The notes beneath the pieces were generated by a model. That model made no database searches. It had not been told where the DNA came from and saw nothing but the letters and a program-made list of their open reading frames with translations. The position numbers were made by a program, and so were the translations under genes. From Serinus canaria (Eukaryota; Chordata; Aves; Passeriformes; Fringillidae), in assembly GCF_022539315.1 (NCBI RefSeq), contig NC_066314.1, positions 49,227,180 to 49,291,179 on the forward strand: 64,000 nt of DNA, in the 5' to 3' direction. Shown piece after piece: positions 48,831 through 64,000 of this stretch; the stretch's first letter is position 1, and each line of letters starts with the position of its first letter.

Positions 48831-50733
48831 ATGGAAGAAACTGAGGAGGAAAAAAAGGACGAGGCTGATTATAAAAGGCTTCACAGTTTTCCTCTGATTA
48901 GGGTATGGAGGGTGATGGATTATACATTTACCAGTGTCAGAGATATGAAAATCTGCCTTTATTTTTACTGTCCTTCTCCTGCTGCGTAGCTACTGTGAGA
49001 ACATGTGTACTGCTGGTCCTGTGGAGAGATCTTGGTTGTCACTGCTGCTTTCTCCCTGTCCTTGACCTCTCCTGGGGAAATCTAATAGCTCCCATGTTCC
49101 CCATGACAGCCAGAGGAAGCCTGGGGCAAAGTGATCCATCAAATAGATTGAAAGCACAGTGCCTTGGGAGCCCTCTCTTGTGTTTTGGATGCAGCTTGCT
49201 TTTTGTCCTGGAAAAGCTGGAGCAAAAGATCTTGCTTGCCAGCCAGATAGCAGCACCAGAAGAAAAGGCTGTGTAATTTAGACTTCTTTGTTACTCATAT
49301 ATCAATAACTAAGGATTGTAGTGGAAACAGTGTTAGTGTGCTTCCCCTTTATCTTATAGCAGAAAAACTGGCAACTATCTTGATTTCCTTCTTTAAGCTG
49401 TGCTTGCACAGTGCTAGTTTTCATGTAGCTACAGAATTCCTCATTGGCTGGAGGAATGGTTCACTTATAGTGCAGTAAGCCTTTTCAGATTTACTACATC
49501 TAAGCCCCTGATGGAGCCAGTGCAGAAGGTAGAGCCACTTAGTGTTGTTGTGTGTGTAGCTCTGGTTGTTGTGCTCAGCTGTGTGTGTGATTGCCCTTGG
49601 CAGCACTCGGACATGCCGGAGGAGATGCGTGTGGAGACCATGGAGCTGTGCGTCACGGCGTGTGAGAAGCATGCCACCAACAATGAGGTACCAGCCACCT
49701 CCCAGAACGGGCACCCTGCTGATGCTGCAGGAGCAGGGATATGGGTGTAGGGCAGAGCAGAGTCAGGTCCTGACATCCTGTTACTCTCTGCACTGAGCTA
49801 GGGTAGAAGGAGGCAAAGAGCTTGGCTAGATCTCAGATTCAGTTCCCTTGGTCTGCAAGATCTATAATAGCACTTTGCAGAGATTAGTAGTGGTGCTGGC
49901 TCCCAGACCTTGCCTCCTTGCTTATCCTGCCTTCCTGAGACATGCTTCTACTCTGTTCATAAAATGCCCTGTGTCCTGAGGGCTTGGTTCAGAACTGCTT
50001 GTAGTCTCTTGTTTTGGGCATGAGGACATGAAAGTCTGTTAAGTATTCCCTCTTGGCTTTAGGACCAATGATCGAGGGAATACATACCTTGCTTCATGGG
50101 CAGGGCATCGCCTGTCACTGAAAAATTTTCCTCTCGCCTTTTTTAGGATCAAACAGGGTGATCCTGGGAGAAGCAAGCCTTTTAAAAGTCAGCCTACTTT
50201 CAATGTTTTAGTAATTAGTTGGAGAAAAAAAATGAACTCCTGTAAAAATAGCTGCAGCTTAGTGACCTGAATCTGCTCTCGTGGTCACCGCAACCAGTAT
50301 GACTCCAGCAGCATCTAAAGCAGAGCTCTTGCTTCAGACTGTGTGAACTACAGAAGTGATGCAGTTCTAGCTGCTGGGCTGGAGGCTGCTAAGACCAGTT
50401 CTACCCTTGGATTTACCTCTGGGGACCTCCCAATTCTTGCAGTGCAGCTGCTATACCTGTTGCCCATGGCTTGAGTAGTCTTAAAGGGAGGAGATTAGGG
50501 GAATGTTTGCATAAAGTCTCTCTGGTTGCTTTGTCTCACCCTATACTGTCTTCCTTAACTTTCTCCAGAGTGCTGCCAAGATGATCAAAGAGACCATGGA
50601 CAAGAAATTTGGGTCCTCCTGGCATGTGGTGATTGGGGAAGGTTTTGGCTTTGAGATCACTCATGAGGTGAAGAACCTGCTGTACATGTTCTTTGGTGGC
50701 AGCCTGGCGGTGTGCGTCTGGAAGTGCTCCTGA
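48831..50733 (+). CDS. DNAL4: DNAL4, dynein axonemal light chain 4, 3 coding exons
   Basis: DNAL4 is a small LC8-type light chain of dynein motors, acting as a homodimeric adaptor on intermediate chains in axonemes and cytoplasm. Exons are 48831-48902, 49604-49687 and 50569-50733 (stop TGA 50731-50733), giving 106 aa against 105 in human. The first exon (MEETEEEKKDEADYKRLHSF) starts at an ATG with A at -3 and G at +4. The remainder keeps the family core: HSDMPEEMRVETMELCV, SAAKMIKETMDKKFGSSW, HVVIGEGFGFEITHEV and the C-terminal FFGGSLAVCVWKCS strand. All junctions keep phase 0. Residues YMFFGGS replace YLYFGGT of human, an ordinary divergence. Identification is firm. Confidence 0.97.
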
Positions 50734-50892
50734 CCCCTGGCCGAGTCCCAGACTTGCTTGAATACAAGAGATTTCTTCCTGCTTTTGACAAGTTTTGTAT
50801 GATCTGGAGGTGGGGCTTTATTTTTAATACTTAAATGTCAAGATTTCTTTTTTTCATACTGACGTAACAGTTCTGTGGGATACATAAAGTTG

Positions 50893-50919
50893 GTGCGTGT
50901 GTGTGTGTGTGTGTGTGTA
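50893..50919. repeat. (TG)n microsatellite in the DNAL4 3' UTR
   Basis: TG is repeated about thirteen times with one C interruption, and is expected to be length-variable. Confidence 0.9.
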
Positions 50920-51729
50920 TAATCTTGCTAAACTGTCCTGTCCTTGCTTGTGGGATTTCTCATCTGTCTGGCTCTTTCCTTGGTGTTTGAGCTGGAGCAG
51001 GAAGGAAGTGAGGAATAGGTAATCTCCCAACACACTGCACAGCAGCGCTAGTAGGGGAAAGCAAAAGCAAAAAGGTGCCATCTAGCCCGATTTTTTTTTT
51101 TTAACTCCCCTTTATTCCACATAGTTTTCCTCTCTCCTCTGCTTTTTCCACTACCATGCAGCATGGCTCTGACCAGCACCTGTCATTCCTCTCTCTGGAT
51201 GCTGCTTATACATTCTTCCTTTCTTCTGAGATGTCTGCGCAGACCTGACAGCACCAAGGGTCTCCCTGCAGGCTGTCTGTGGAGGTGTGAGCCACAGGGA
51301 AGCAGTCCCGGCTTGCCCTTCCCTGCTGTTTTGGGAGGGTACAACAGCTGAGCTGCCTGGGTGTAGGAGGTTGCTATGCAAACTGCCCCCTCCTTTCTCA
51401 CCCACAGCACACTGAGACAGCATGAAAACACAGGCGGCTGACGATGCCTGGGGAGTGGGTGAGAGCTCTTTTTAAGGCTCAAATGCCTCCCTGTCAGTTC
51501 CTGGGGGCGTTGCAAGTGCTGTGTACTTTCAGCATCTTGTTTGGAGGCTGACAGAGAAAGGAGGCTCCATGTGAAATACAAGTTGGTCATCAGAAACCTA
51601 ATGTCTTTCTGGACTTGCATTCTTTTAGCCTGTTTCATTTCTTAAAGCTGTTGGTGTTGGAGGATCAAATGAGCGTAACTATGTTACGTGTATGGTGTAT
51701 TTATAAAACCTGGGGAACTGTGTTTTTAC

Positions 51730-51735
51730 AATAAA
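51730..51735 (+). terminator. DNAL4: Polyadenylation signal of DNAL4
   Basis: Canonical AATAAA is followed within 15-35 nt by a strong GT-rich element at about 51752-51766. Confidence 0.8.
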
Positions 51736-53220
51736 AGTTTAGTAAAATGTCTTTGTGTGTGTTTATGTAGGCAAAGTAGTTCAAGAAGCATGGAAATAAG
51801 TCAGCCATGGTGTAGCACAGGTAGAGGCCAGTGACAAAGTTCCATCCTGCTGGTTTCCTGTGTGACTATCATCCTCCCTGTTCAGTTCCTTTTACCAGTG
51901 CAAGCCACAATGGTGAGGAGGGTTGCCAGGCCCCTGGTGCTGCTGGCCACGTCCCTCTGTCCTGTTTGACAGGCAGCTGTCTAACCAGTAGCAGCAAGGG
52001 AATGTAATTGTGTCTGCTGCCTCACCAGTGTGCCTCAACTCTGACCTTTAGAGTCTCATATTTGTAGCTTCCTTAATTTTCAGATTCCCTCTCAGAATGT
52101 TGCCAGCTGACACTTCTAGTCCATAGTTAAGTCTGAAGGATCTTTCTGCATTAATACCTGTGGTGGATCAATCTGGTCTTACAATTCCTTTTGTTCCTTT
52201 TTCTGAACCTCAAGTGTTATGCTGGAGATGTCCTTTCTCAGTTTCATTGTGTTAGGGAGCCAGGAGTTGGAGTAATATGAAGACAACTAAGAATTATTTC
52301 AAATTTGGACCATCTGTGCTTGGCTGGGCCAGAGTAGGTTGGTACCATGATTCCTGCCCCATGATCAGGATTGCTGTGCTGTGTGAAAGAGCCCAGATCC
52401 TCTGAGCTGTCTCATCGTGCACTTGCTCTGTGTCCCTCCAGCTGGCTGCCTTATGTGAAGATAGTGCTATTGACAACGCTTTCTACAGCTGGCAGGTGGA
52501 AAAGATTATTTCCTCTTCTGCAACTTTCTGTCTCTTCTAAACTCAGATCAAGAGGTGAAGTCTTTGGAATGCCCCACGCTGGAGTGGGATGATCCCTTCA
52601 GCCATACCATGGTCACTTTAATTGTGCCTCTTTCACACTAATGAATAATTAACTGCTCTGTGCAAATGCACAGACAGGCTGGTCACAGGCATCTCTGCAG
52701 GGTCGTGGTGACCTGCAGATGACCACAGGGAGCTGCTGACATCAGCATAGTCTCTTGGACTTGCTGCCTGTTTATCTTCTTGGCCGCCAATTGATCAAAG
52801 CTGATGTCTCCCTGACCTGCACTGGCAACAGGGGAAGGGTGAGTGCTCCCCGGCCTTCTCAAAGCCTGAGTGTGTTAACAGATTTGAGGTGAGCTAGGTG
52901 TGAATGTGCAGCAAGTCAGCTCCCCCACTGCCATTCTCACCAGGTAAATGCAAGGTGGCTCACAGCCGAGTGGCAGGCTATTTTTATTCACAAGGGTAAC
53001 AGCTTTCCTACTGAAAGTTACCTCGAGGCAAACCCTTGTTGGTGTTGTACCTGAAAGCACAAGCCTCTCAGCCTCCCAAAATGTGGCTGTGTGTCAGAGC
53101 CCCTGCCCTGAGGCAAGTGTTCAGTCAGATCCATTGTCCTGCCTGTTGCATGTGTAACCATGCTTTGGTGGCTCCTGTGTGTTAGAAAAAAGACTTTCAC
53201 CTTCCTTTTGCCATGGAGCT

Positions 53221-53244
53221 GGTATGTCCATCTTTGGACATACC
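53221..53244. repeat. Perfect 10-bp inverted repeat, 4-nt loop
   Basis: GGTATGTCCA at 53221-53230 is mirrored exactly by TGGACATACC at 53235-53244 around the loop TCTT. It resembles the other short perfect hairpins in the window. Confidence 0.75.
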
Positions 53245-53324
53245 TGTAGTTTCCAGAGGAGTAAGGTTTATGGATCAGAGACAGAACCTTGTCCTGTGTT
53301 TTCCCACAAGAGACCCCTCTGTGA

Positions 53325-53797
53325 TGAACCTACTGGATCCAGTCCAAAGGAGGCCACAAAGATGATCAGAGGGCTGAAGAACCTTTGTGATGAAGACAGG
53401 CTGAGAGGGTTGGAGTTCTTCAGCCTGGAGAGGAGAAGGCTCTGGAGAGACCTTATACCAGTACCTAAAGGATGTCAACAGGAAAGCTGATGTCCCAGGA
53501 GAGGGACGTTTTGGCAGGGCCAATAGTGATAGAACAAGGGTTTGAGGTTTTAAACTAAAAGAGGTTTGTTCTGGATTAGATATAGGGAAGGGAAAAAGTC
53601 TTTTAGAATGAGGGTGGTGAAACACTGGAACAGGTTGCCTAGAGAGGTGGTGGGTGCCCAACTTCTGGAAGCATTCAGGGACTGGTTGGATGAGGCTCTG
53701 AGCAATACAATCTAGTTCAAGGTGCCCCTGGTCATTGCAAGGACATTGGACTGGGTGATCCCTAAAGGTCCCTTCAAACCCAAACTATAATTCTATG
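53325..53797 (+). mobile_element. CR1 LINE, truncated 3' end, + orientation
   Basis: The copy follows the CR1 3' region: GGCCACAAAGATGATCAGAGGG, TTCAGCCTGGAGAGGAGAAGG, GGTTTTAAACTAAAAGAGG, ACACTGGAACAGGTTGCCTAG and GGTCCCTTCAAACCCAAACTATAATTCTATG. It differs in subfamily from the copy at 46.8 kb, judging from its 3' tail. It is 5'-truncated, with no intact protein frame. Confidence 0.92.
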
Positions 53798-54889
53798 AGG
53801 CTTTGGAGCCTCTAAGGCCTCCCTACTTTTTACTATACAACAGCTCTCAGTTGCTGGAGGATTTTTCCTTATGGATTTTCACTGGAAAGCTGGGAAAGTT
53901 GGCAACAGTTTGCTTGCTCTTGTTTCCTTCTCATTTCTTGCCCCCCTGCATATTGCTGCCATTACCTGTCAAAGCATCAGGCTGAGTCAGATGCAGAAAA
54001 TGAGATAAAAAACGCAGGGTGATGGATGGGTGGCAGCCAAAATGACTCTTTCTATCCACCCTTTCCCTAAAGCTGCGATAGTAGCTCAGAGGCTGTGCCT
54101 CATGACTTCATCCCTCCCTGCTGAGGGGAGATGGGAACATCATTATCAGCTGCTGATGAGTCCTGATTTGGAGCCAGCAGTGAAAATGTCCTCGGATCTA
54201 GGGCTCCTCCTTCGCCCCAAGGGTGACTTGAACCTGCTGGGAAGATGGAGGGAGAGCTGGAGGGGGGAGATGAGAAGAAAGAGGTGCAAATTCAGCCCTG
54301 TCTCTATGATGATGTCATGGCAACAAGTCAGGTGATCAGGGCAGACTTTGAAGGTCTCCAGCCCTTTGTTGCTGCAGGCTCATGTCTGACTCGCTGAAAA
54401 ATCTTTTGGTTAATATTTAATGCCAGCATTGAAGTGCTAAGGGTGGCAAATGCCTCACCTAAGCCCCTTAACTTTGCTTTGCAATGGGATGCTAAATCAG
54501 GGTGAGGAGGCAGGATTGCAAGTTTCTTTATCTGGGAATGGGACTAACAATCAGTAGGGTGACTTCAGCCCATAGGGTTCCTGTGCCCATTTGACTCCAG
54601 GACATGAGAAGGACGTTTCTGTCCCCTCCAGCCCAATTTGGAGCTGGTTTGGGGCACTAGAATGAGGTCTCCCTCTCTTCAGGGCTGGGTCTAGATTAAT
54701 GAAACCTGTGGCCCTGCTCCAGGAACCGAGCCCAGCTCCTTTGATTCGATCAGTTAGTACACGGAGCTGGTGTTTTGGTTGGTTGGTTGCTGTTTTTCTA
54801 AGCCATGACCTAATGATCCCATGTTCCAGCTACAGCCCCTCCTAGGGGCCTTCTGTCTGAAACGTGGGTCCGGACTGAATTCAGCAAAC

Positions 54890-55235
54890 TTCCCAGAGCA
54901 AGACGCTGTGTTCCTCCACCCAGGGAAGCCATCTGCTCCCCACCACCAGCTCCTTCTGCGGGGCTTCGAGCTCGCCAGCCGGGCTGGAAAGCTCTCCGCC
55001 TCCTCGCTTGCCCCGGCTCTCCTCGGCCATCTTGCCAGCAGAAGGCTGGGGAACGCGGGGCCGGCTGAATCTGGGGCGGTGATGGTGTCAGCCGGAGGCG
55101 GTTTCCAGGCAACTGTCGCGCCGTGGGACACGCGAGCCAAGAACACCGGGGACAGCGCGTTCCCAGCGCGCCGCCTGGGAGGGGACCGGGACACACACGG
55201 AAGGGGCCGGCACAGCACGGTGCGGAGAGGGTAGC
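54890..55235. promoter_or_regulatory. GC/CpG-rich island upstream of the FAM20C-like gene
   Basis: A CpG-enriched block stands alone between DNAL4 and the FAM20C-like gene. A strong acceptor (CTCCTATTTTTGCACAG) ends at 56376, 74 bp before that gene's ATG, so the simplest reading is a promoter with a non-coding exon here spliced to 56377. No coding frame across the block is credible. It could also be an orphan island. Confidence 0.45.
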
Positions 55236-56376
55236 GCAGGGATGGCAGCAGAGGAGGGGGTCTCCAGAATAGCCCACTGACCTCCCTCCTGCCTACTGAT
55301 CATCAGACCCTCCCTGGCTGGGAGTGAGCATTTCCAATCTGGCTGCTGGTGCATCTCACGACAAGGAAGAACTACATGATGTATGGGATTTCACATGCCT
55401 TCTGCATCCTTTGGAAGAGCAAAGAGAAAATAAACATCGTGCCAGACTGTACCACAGCCCCCAGACTTATTGCAGGTGGTCCTGCGCTTGTCTGTCCCTT
55501 ACCAAATACAAAGCTCCATCCCTACAAGTAATGAACCATTTTTGTGCATGCATCCGAGCTCAGTGTCCCTGTGTGTCTCTGCAAAAGTGAATTTCTTGTA
55601 AAAAGAAATGCTTTTCCCTTCCACAAGCTGCCAGTCCTCCTCAGCACTTGGTGGGTCCCACTGCCCCTCTGTGCCAATGCCGAAGGCAATATCCCCACTC
55701 CTGCTTGCCTGCCTCCCCTACCTGCTTTAGAGGCCCTGGGAACATCCTTGCCCCTGAAACTGACCTGCCTGGTAGCCCTTCCTTACGCTGCCAGCCCATC
55801 ATTTCCCCTTACAGCAATATGTGTGATACTCACATCCCCTTCATTTTATCCAGTTTCAGTGATTTTTGAAAGGGCGCTTGCGTAGAACTGATTTTCAATG
55901 AATGACAGAGGGTGATAAAATTGATATGGCCGAGCAATGGGAAAAAAAATCCTGGATTCTGAGAGTGCAGCTGTGATGAATATGGGGAATGGGACTACGT
56001 AGTGCTTACCAGGGGGTGTGCTGCAGACGGGCAGAACCATTTTAATGCCCTGTATTCAAAGAAATGTTCTGCAGCCCTGTGCAGGTGACAGCACAGAAAG
56101 ACAAGACAGTGGGGAGTCGTCTGCAGCCATTGTTGTCCCTGAGCCAGCATTGCAGCTATTGATTTGGAACTTGCCCCATTCACTCTAACCTTGGCCGTGC
56201 CAGCTTGACCCTTATCAGCGCTGATAAACCCTGCCACAACCTCCTGTCCCATCCTGGTGGTGTCACACTGTGAGGTGCCGTGGTGACAGATCTTTCCTGC
56301 CACTCTGCCTGTGCACCAGTTGGTCTTTTGCTGTGATGCTCTAAATCCAGGAAACCTTTCTCCTATTTTTGCACAG
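55236..56376 (+). other. Probable 5' intron or upstream region of the FAM20C-like gene
   Basis: No gene or repeat is recognised. The stretch ends in a well-formed splice acceptor at 56376, which supports a spliced leader for the kinase gene. Confidence 0.4.
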
Positions 56377-56450
56377 AGGCTGCAGCCACACCAACATTTT
56401 TAACCCTGTGTTTGTGCCCATCCCTTGCTGTGTGTTTTGTGTGAGGAAGG

Positions 56451-61717
<5,267 letters not shown>

Positions 61718-61920
61718 TGGGGGCTGGGTACCCTGCTGGATTGGGCTGTTTTGGTGTGCTGCCGAGGGTCATGTGGGGATCGATGCGCAGCTCTGATTCT
61801 GTGTAGCTCAGCTTTTGGTGGTATTGGAGCTGGTGGCATGATGAACCAGGAAAGCAGGTTGTAAGGATTGGTGGGACGGGGAGGGAATTTAAATAAAAAG
61901 GTTGGCCTGGTGGAGAAGAC
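61718..61920 (+). other. 3' UTR of the FAM20C-like gene
   Basis: A short 3' UTR of about 200 nt ends at AATAAA 61892-61897, followed by GGTTGGCCTGGTGG. The compact end contrasts with the kilobase-long 3' UTRs of CBX6, NPTXR and DNAL4. Confidence 0.65.
61892..61897 (+). terminator. Polyadenylation signal of the FAM20C-like gene
   Basis: AATAAA lies 175 nt after the stop codon, with a GT-rich element directly downstream (61900-61914). Confidence 0.7.
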
Positions 61921-63200
61921 ACAAGCTGTGATCTTCCCCACCAAGGCTGCTTTCCCAGCCTTGGCCTGTCCTTGCGTGCCTGGACGTGTCACTTCAGCCC
62001 TCCAAAGCCTTTTAGGAAAGGGTAGGGATTTTTCCTGCCTTTCCCCAGTAAGAACTGCCAAACTGGAACAGCTGGCCCTACCCCTTCTGCCCCACCTCCA
62101 CCCCCAGCACGGTGATGCCCTGGTGACCCCCAAAAAGAGAGCTGACACTCCCCACTGCTGCTATGGGGAAAATGAGGCAGAAGCTCCCAGCTACACACCA
62201 CTTATCTTTGCCCCAGTCTTCCCACACCCACTCAAAAGCTCCCATGGCTCTGACATCACCACCTCCTCCACAAGACCAGGGATGCAGCAAGGACAAACCC
62301 CACTCCCCTGAGAACATCTTCCCAAATCCCTCAGGAACCGTCACTGACTCCCTTCACACCCAAAAAGTGGCTCCTGAGGAGGGGATGGATTGACCTGGGG
62401 CTGTGCACCCTACTTAGTGCCTGGTGGCTCAGCACCCAGCTTATCCCCTGAGCCTCCCAGGGGGTTAATCCACGCAGGGTTACGTCAACTGGAGCAGGTG
62501 CCATTGTGACAGCCACTGCCAGTGTACTCAGGTTGGGACACGGGATTGCCATCTTCATGGCCAGAGATAAAGTTGCCACTGGTTGGGGGGGGGTGGGGGA
62601 AGATGTCCTCTGTCCCAGCCAGACGCTTGCAAAGGAATGGGAAGCCACGGGAGGGGGTGAAAAGGGGCAGCTGGCACAGTGGGAAATGGAGCTGGAAAAG
62701 CTAGGCAGAGATTTTGGCTGGAACAAAAAATGGGCTCAAAAGGCAGGAAAAAAAAAAAAGAAAAGGGAGACAAAGAGGATCTGTCTGCGTTACACAACGG
62801 GGATGGGGACGCTGAATCGGGGTTTGTTGCGGTGTGCCCCCCCAGTGCTGACAGCACGTCCTCCTGTCACTGCCCTGGCTCGTGCCCCAAAGCCCGGCAC
62901 ACGGAGGAAAAGGTTTCAGGGCTGTTTTGCAATAGGTTACTTCCCTTCTGCCAGCTTCGTAGTTTTTAAACGCTTTCTATAAATACCTTTATGCCCCATA
63001 TCCAAGGCCAGGGGGACCATTCCTGCCCACAGAAATAGTCTAAACAACCGCATCCACCCACAGGTGGCCAGTTACCCTGACTCTCAGAGCTCCCCGGGCA
63101 AATCTTTTTCCGAGGCACTGTCAGATTTGAAACGCGAGGTGTGTGCGTGTGTGTGGGTGTGGGGCGGGGGGGGGGCGGCTGTTTTTTTTCAGCCTGGTGA
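61921..63200. other. Intergenic region downstream of the FAM20C-like gene
   Basis: No gene is seen. There is an A-rich tract at about 62748-62765 and a GT/G-rich tract at 63139-63178. Open frames here have no family support. Confidence 0.65.
63139..63178. repeat. GT/G-rich tract
   Basis: A (GT)n-type stretch passes into a run of ten or more G. On the + strand it could form a G-rich secondary structure, and it is prone to sequencing error. Confidence 0.8.
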
Positions 63201-63229
63201 GTTTGCACAAGGTCCGTTCAAGGTCCCGT

Positions 63230-64000
63230 GGGAGCAGCCCGGTTTGGCTCGCACAGCCCCTGACGAGCCTGCCCAGCCGCCCGTGGGGAAGAGCGGTGGC
63301 AGCGGGGTGTCTGCGGCCGGCGGCCCGGGGAGCAGCAGAACACGCCTGCCCAGTCGAGGCGGCGTGGGCACACGGGTGTCGAGCGGGGCTGCCCACGCCC
63401 CAGGGACAGGTTCGGCCGTGTCGCCGTGACGGGTGGTGCGTGGGGTGCGGGGATTTCTCACCCCACCAGAACCAGCAAACCAGCCACCCTAGAAAAGCCC
63501 AAACGGGGCTGGGGTGCAACCCTGCACCTGGGAGCTCCCATTTTGGGCTGGCATCACCCACTCCCTTGGCTGGCAGCGTGGGCTGACTGCTGCCCGTGCT
63601 GGGCATGGCGGGGGAGCCCCAGGGCTGAGGTGTTTGGGGACCAGGTCCCCGTGGGCAGCAGAGTGTGGATGGGCCCTCATCATCGGTCCCCCAAAATGTT
63701 GAAAATAAAAGAAAATGAAATAAAAATAATATGCCTGTGGCGGTGATAATAATAAAGAGCAATAACGACGATGATAAAGAAGAGGTCCCCAGAGGCCGGG
63801 AGAGCGGTGGCTGCCCCCCTCTCCGCGGCGGCGGGCGGGGCGGGGCGGCGTCGGCGGCGGCGGGGGTGTCCGGGGGGAGGGCGGGAGGCGGGTGCCGCCT
63901 TCCCCCGCAAAACAAAAGGGAGCGGCGGCGGCGGCGGTGAGAGCGGCTGGGAAGGTCGGAGGGGATCGTTCCCCGCTGCGCGGCACTGGCCGGTGGGTTT
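63230..64000 (+). promoter_or_regulatory. CpG island at the window edge, promoter of the next gene (candidate SUN2)
   Basis: CpG-dense sequence occupies about 63230-63430, breaks over an A/T-rich segment (63690-63780) and resumes at 63790-64000 with GGCGGCGGCGG and a possible GTGAGA donor near 63937. No coding exon is visible. In human the neighbour on this side of DNAL4 is SUN2, in the same orientation, so its first non-coding exon is the natural candidate. That is inference from gene order. Confidence 0.45.

Larger units (their letters stand above)
50734..51755 (+). other. DNAL4: DNAL4 3' UTR
   Basis: The sequence runs from the stop to AATAAA at 51730-51735, followed by a GT-rich element (TCTTTGTGTGTGTTTATG), about 1.0 kb. 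It includes a (TG)n microsatellite at about 50893-50919. Confidence 0.75.
51760..54880. other. Intergenic region downstream of DNAL4
   Basis: No gene is supported. The interval contains a small palindrome at 53221-53244 and a CR1 copy at about 53325-53797; the remainder is unrecognised single-copy sequence. Confidence 0.7.

Noticed and set aside
54754..55277. Overlapping minus-strand frames of about 155 codons at the 55 kb GC island
   Set aside because: Same composition effect as in other CpG islands; the island is better explained as a promoter.

Overview
The window looks like genomic DNA of a bird; a non-avian sauropsid is less likely. The genes are intron-containing with GT/AG splice sites and CpG-island promoters, the long 3' UTRs end in AATAAA, and there are two CR1-type LINE 3' ends of the kind that dominates bird and reptile genomes. 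Four protein-coding genes can be reconstructed exon by exon. All lie on the + strand: CBX6 (Polycomb chromobox 6, 405 aa), NPTXR (neuronal pentraxin receptor, 493 aa), DNAL4 (dynein axonemal light chain 4, 106 aa) and a FAM20C-like secretory-pathway kinase (536 aa). Every exon junction keeps frame.

Layout. 1-4.81 kb reads as the 3' UTR or 3' end of an upstream + strand gene; CBX7 is the candidate from gene order only. 4.81-9.05 kb is intergenic, followed by the CBX6 CpG island and gene at 9.05-27.0 kb: four clustered 5' exons, an 8 kb intron, one large last exon and a 3' UTR of up to 7.8 kb. 27.0-30.56 kb is intergenic and holds a perfect 34-bp inverted repeat. NPTXR (30.56-41.5 kb) has a TATA box, a GC-rich first exon that appears to start at CTG, a 6.8 kb first intron and four 3' exons. 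41.5-47.4 kb is intergenic and ends in a CR1 copy. DNAL4 (47.4-51.75 kb) has a CpG promoter with an RFX-type X-box. 51.76-56.37 kb is intergenic, with a second CR1 copy and a GC island near 55 kb. The FAM20C-like gene occupies 56.4-61.9 kb. The window ends in a CpG island (about 63.2-64.0 kb), which gene order suggests is the promoter of the next gene, possibly SUN2.

The genes are linked by ancient synteny rather than by pathway. The order CBX6-NPTXR-DNAL4 matches human 22q13.1 in the opposite orientation. Two differences stand out: there is no APOBEC3-like coding sequence upstream of CBX6, where placental mammals carry the APOBEC3 array, and there is a complete FAM20C-like kinase after DNAL4, which to my knowledge mammals lack. 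Nothing bacterial, viral or CRISPR-like was seen.
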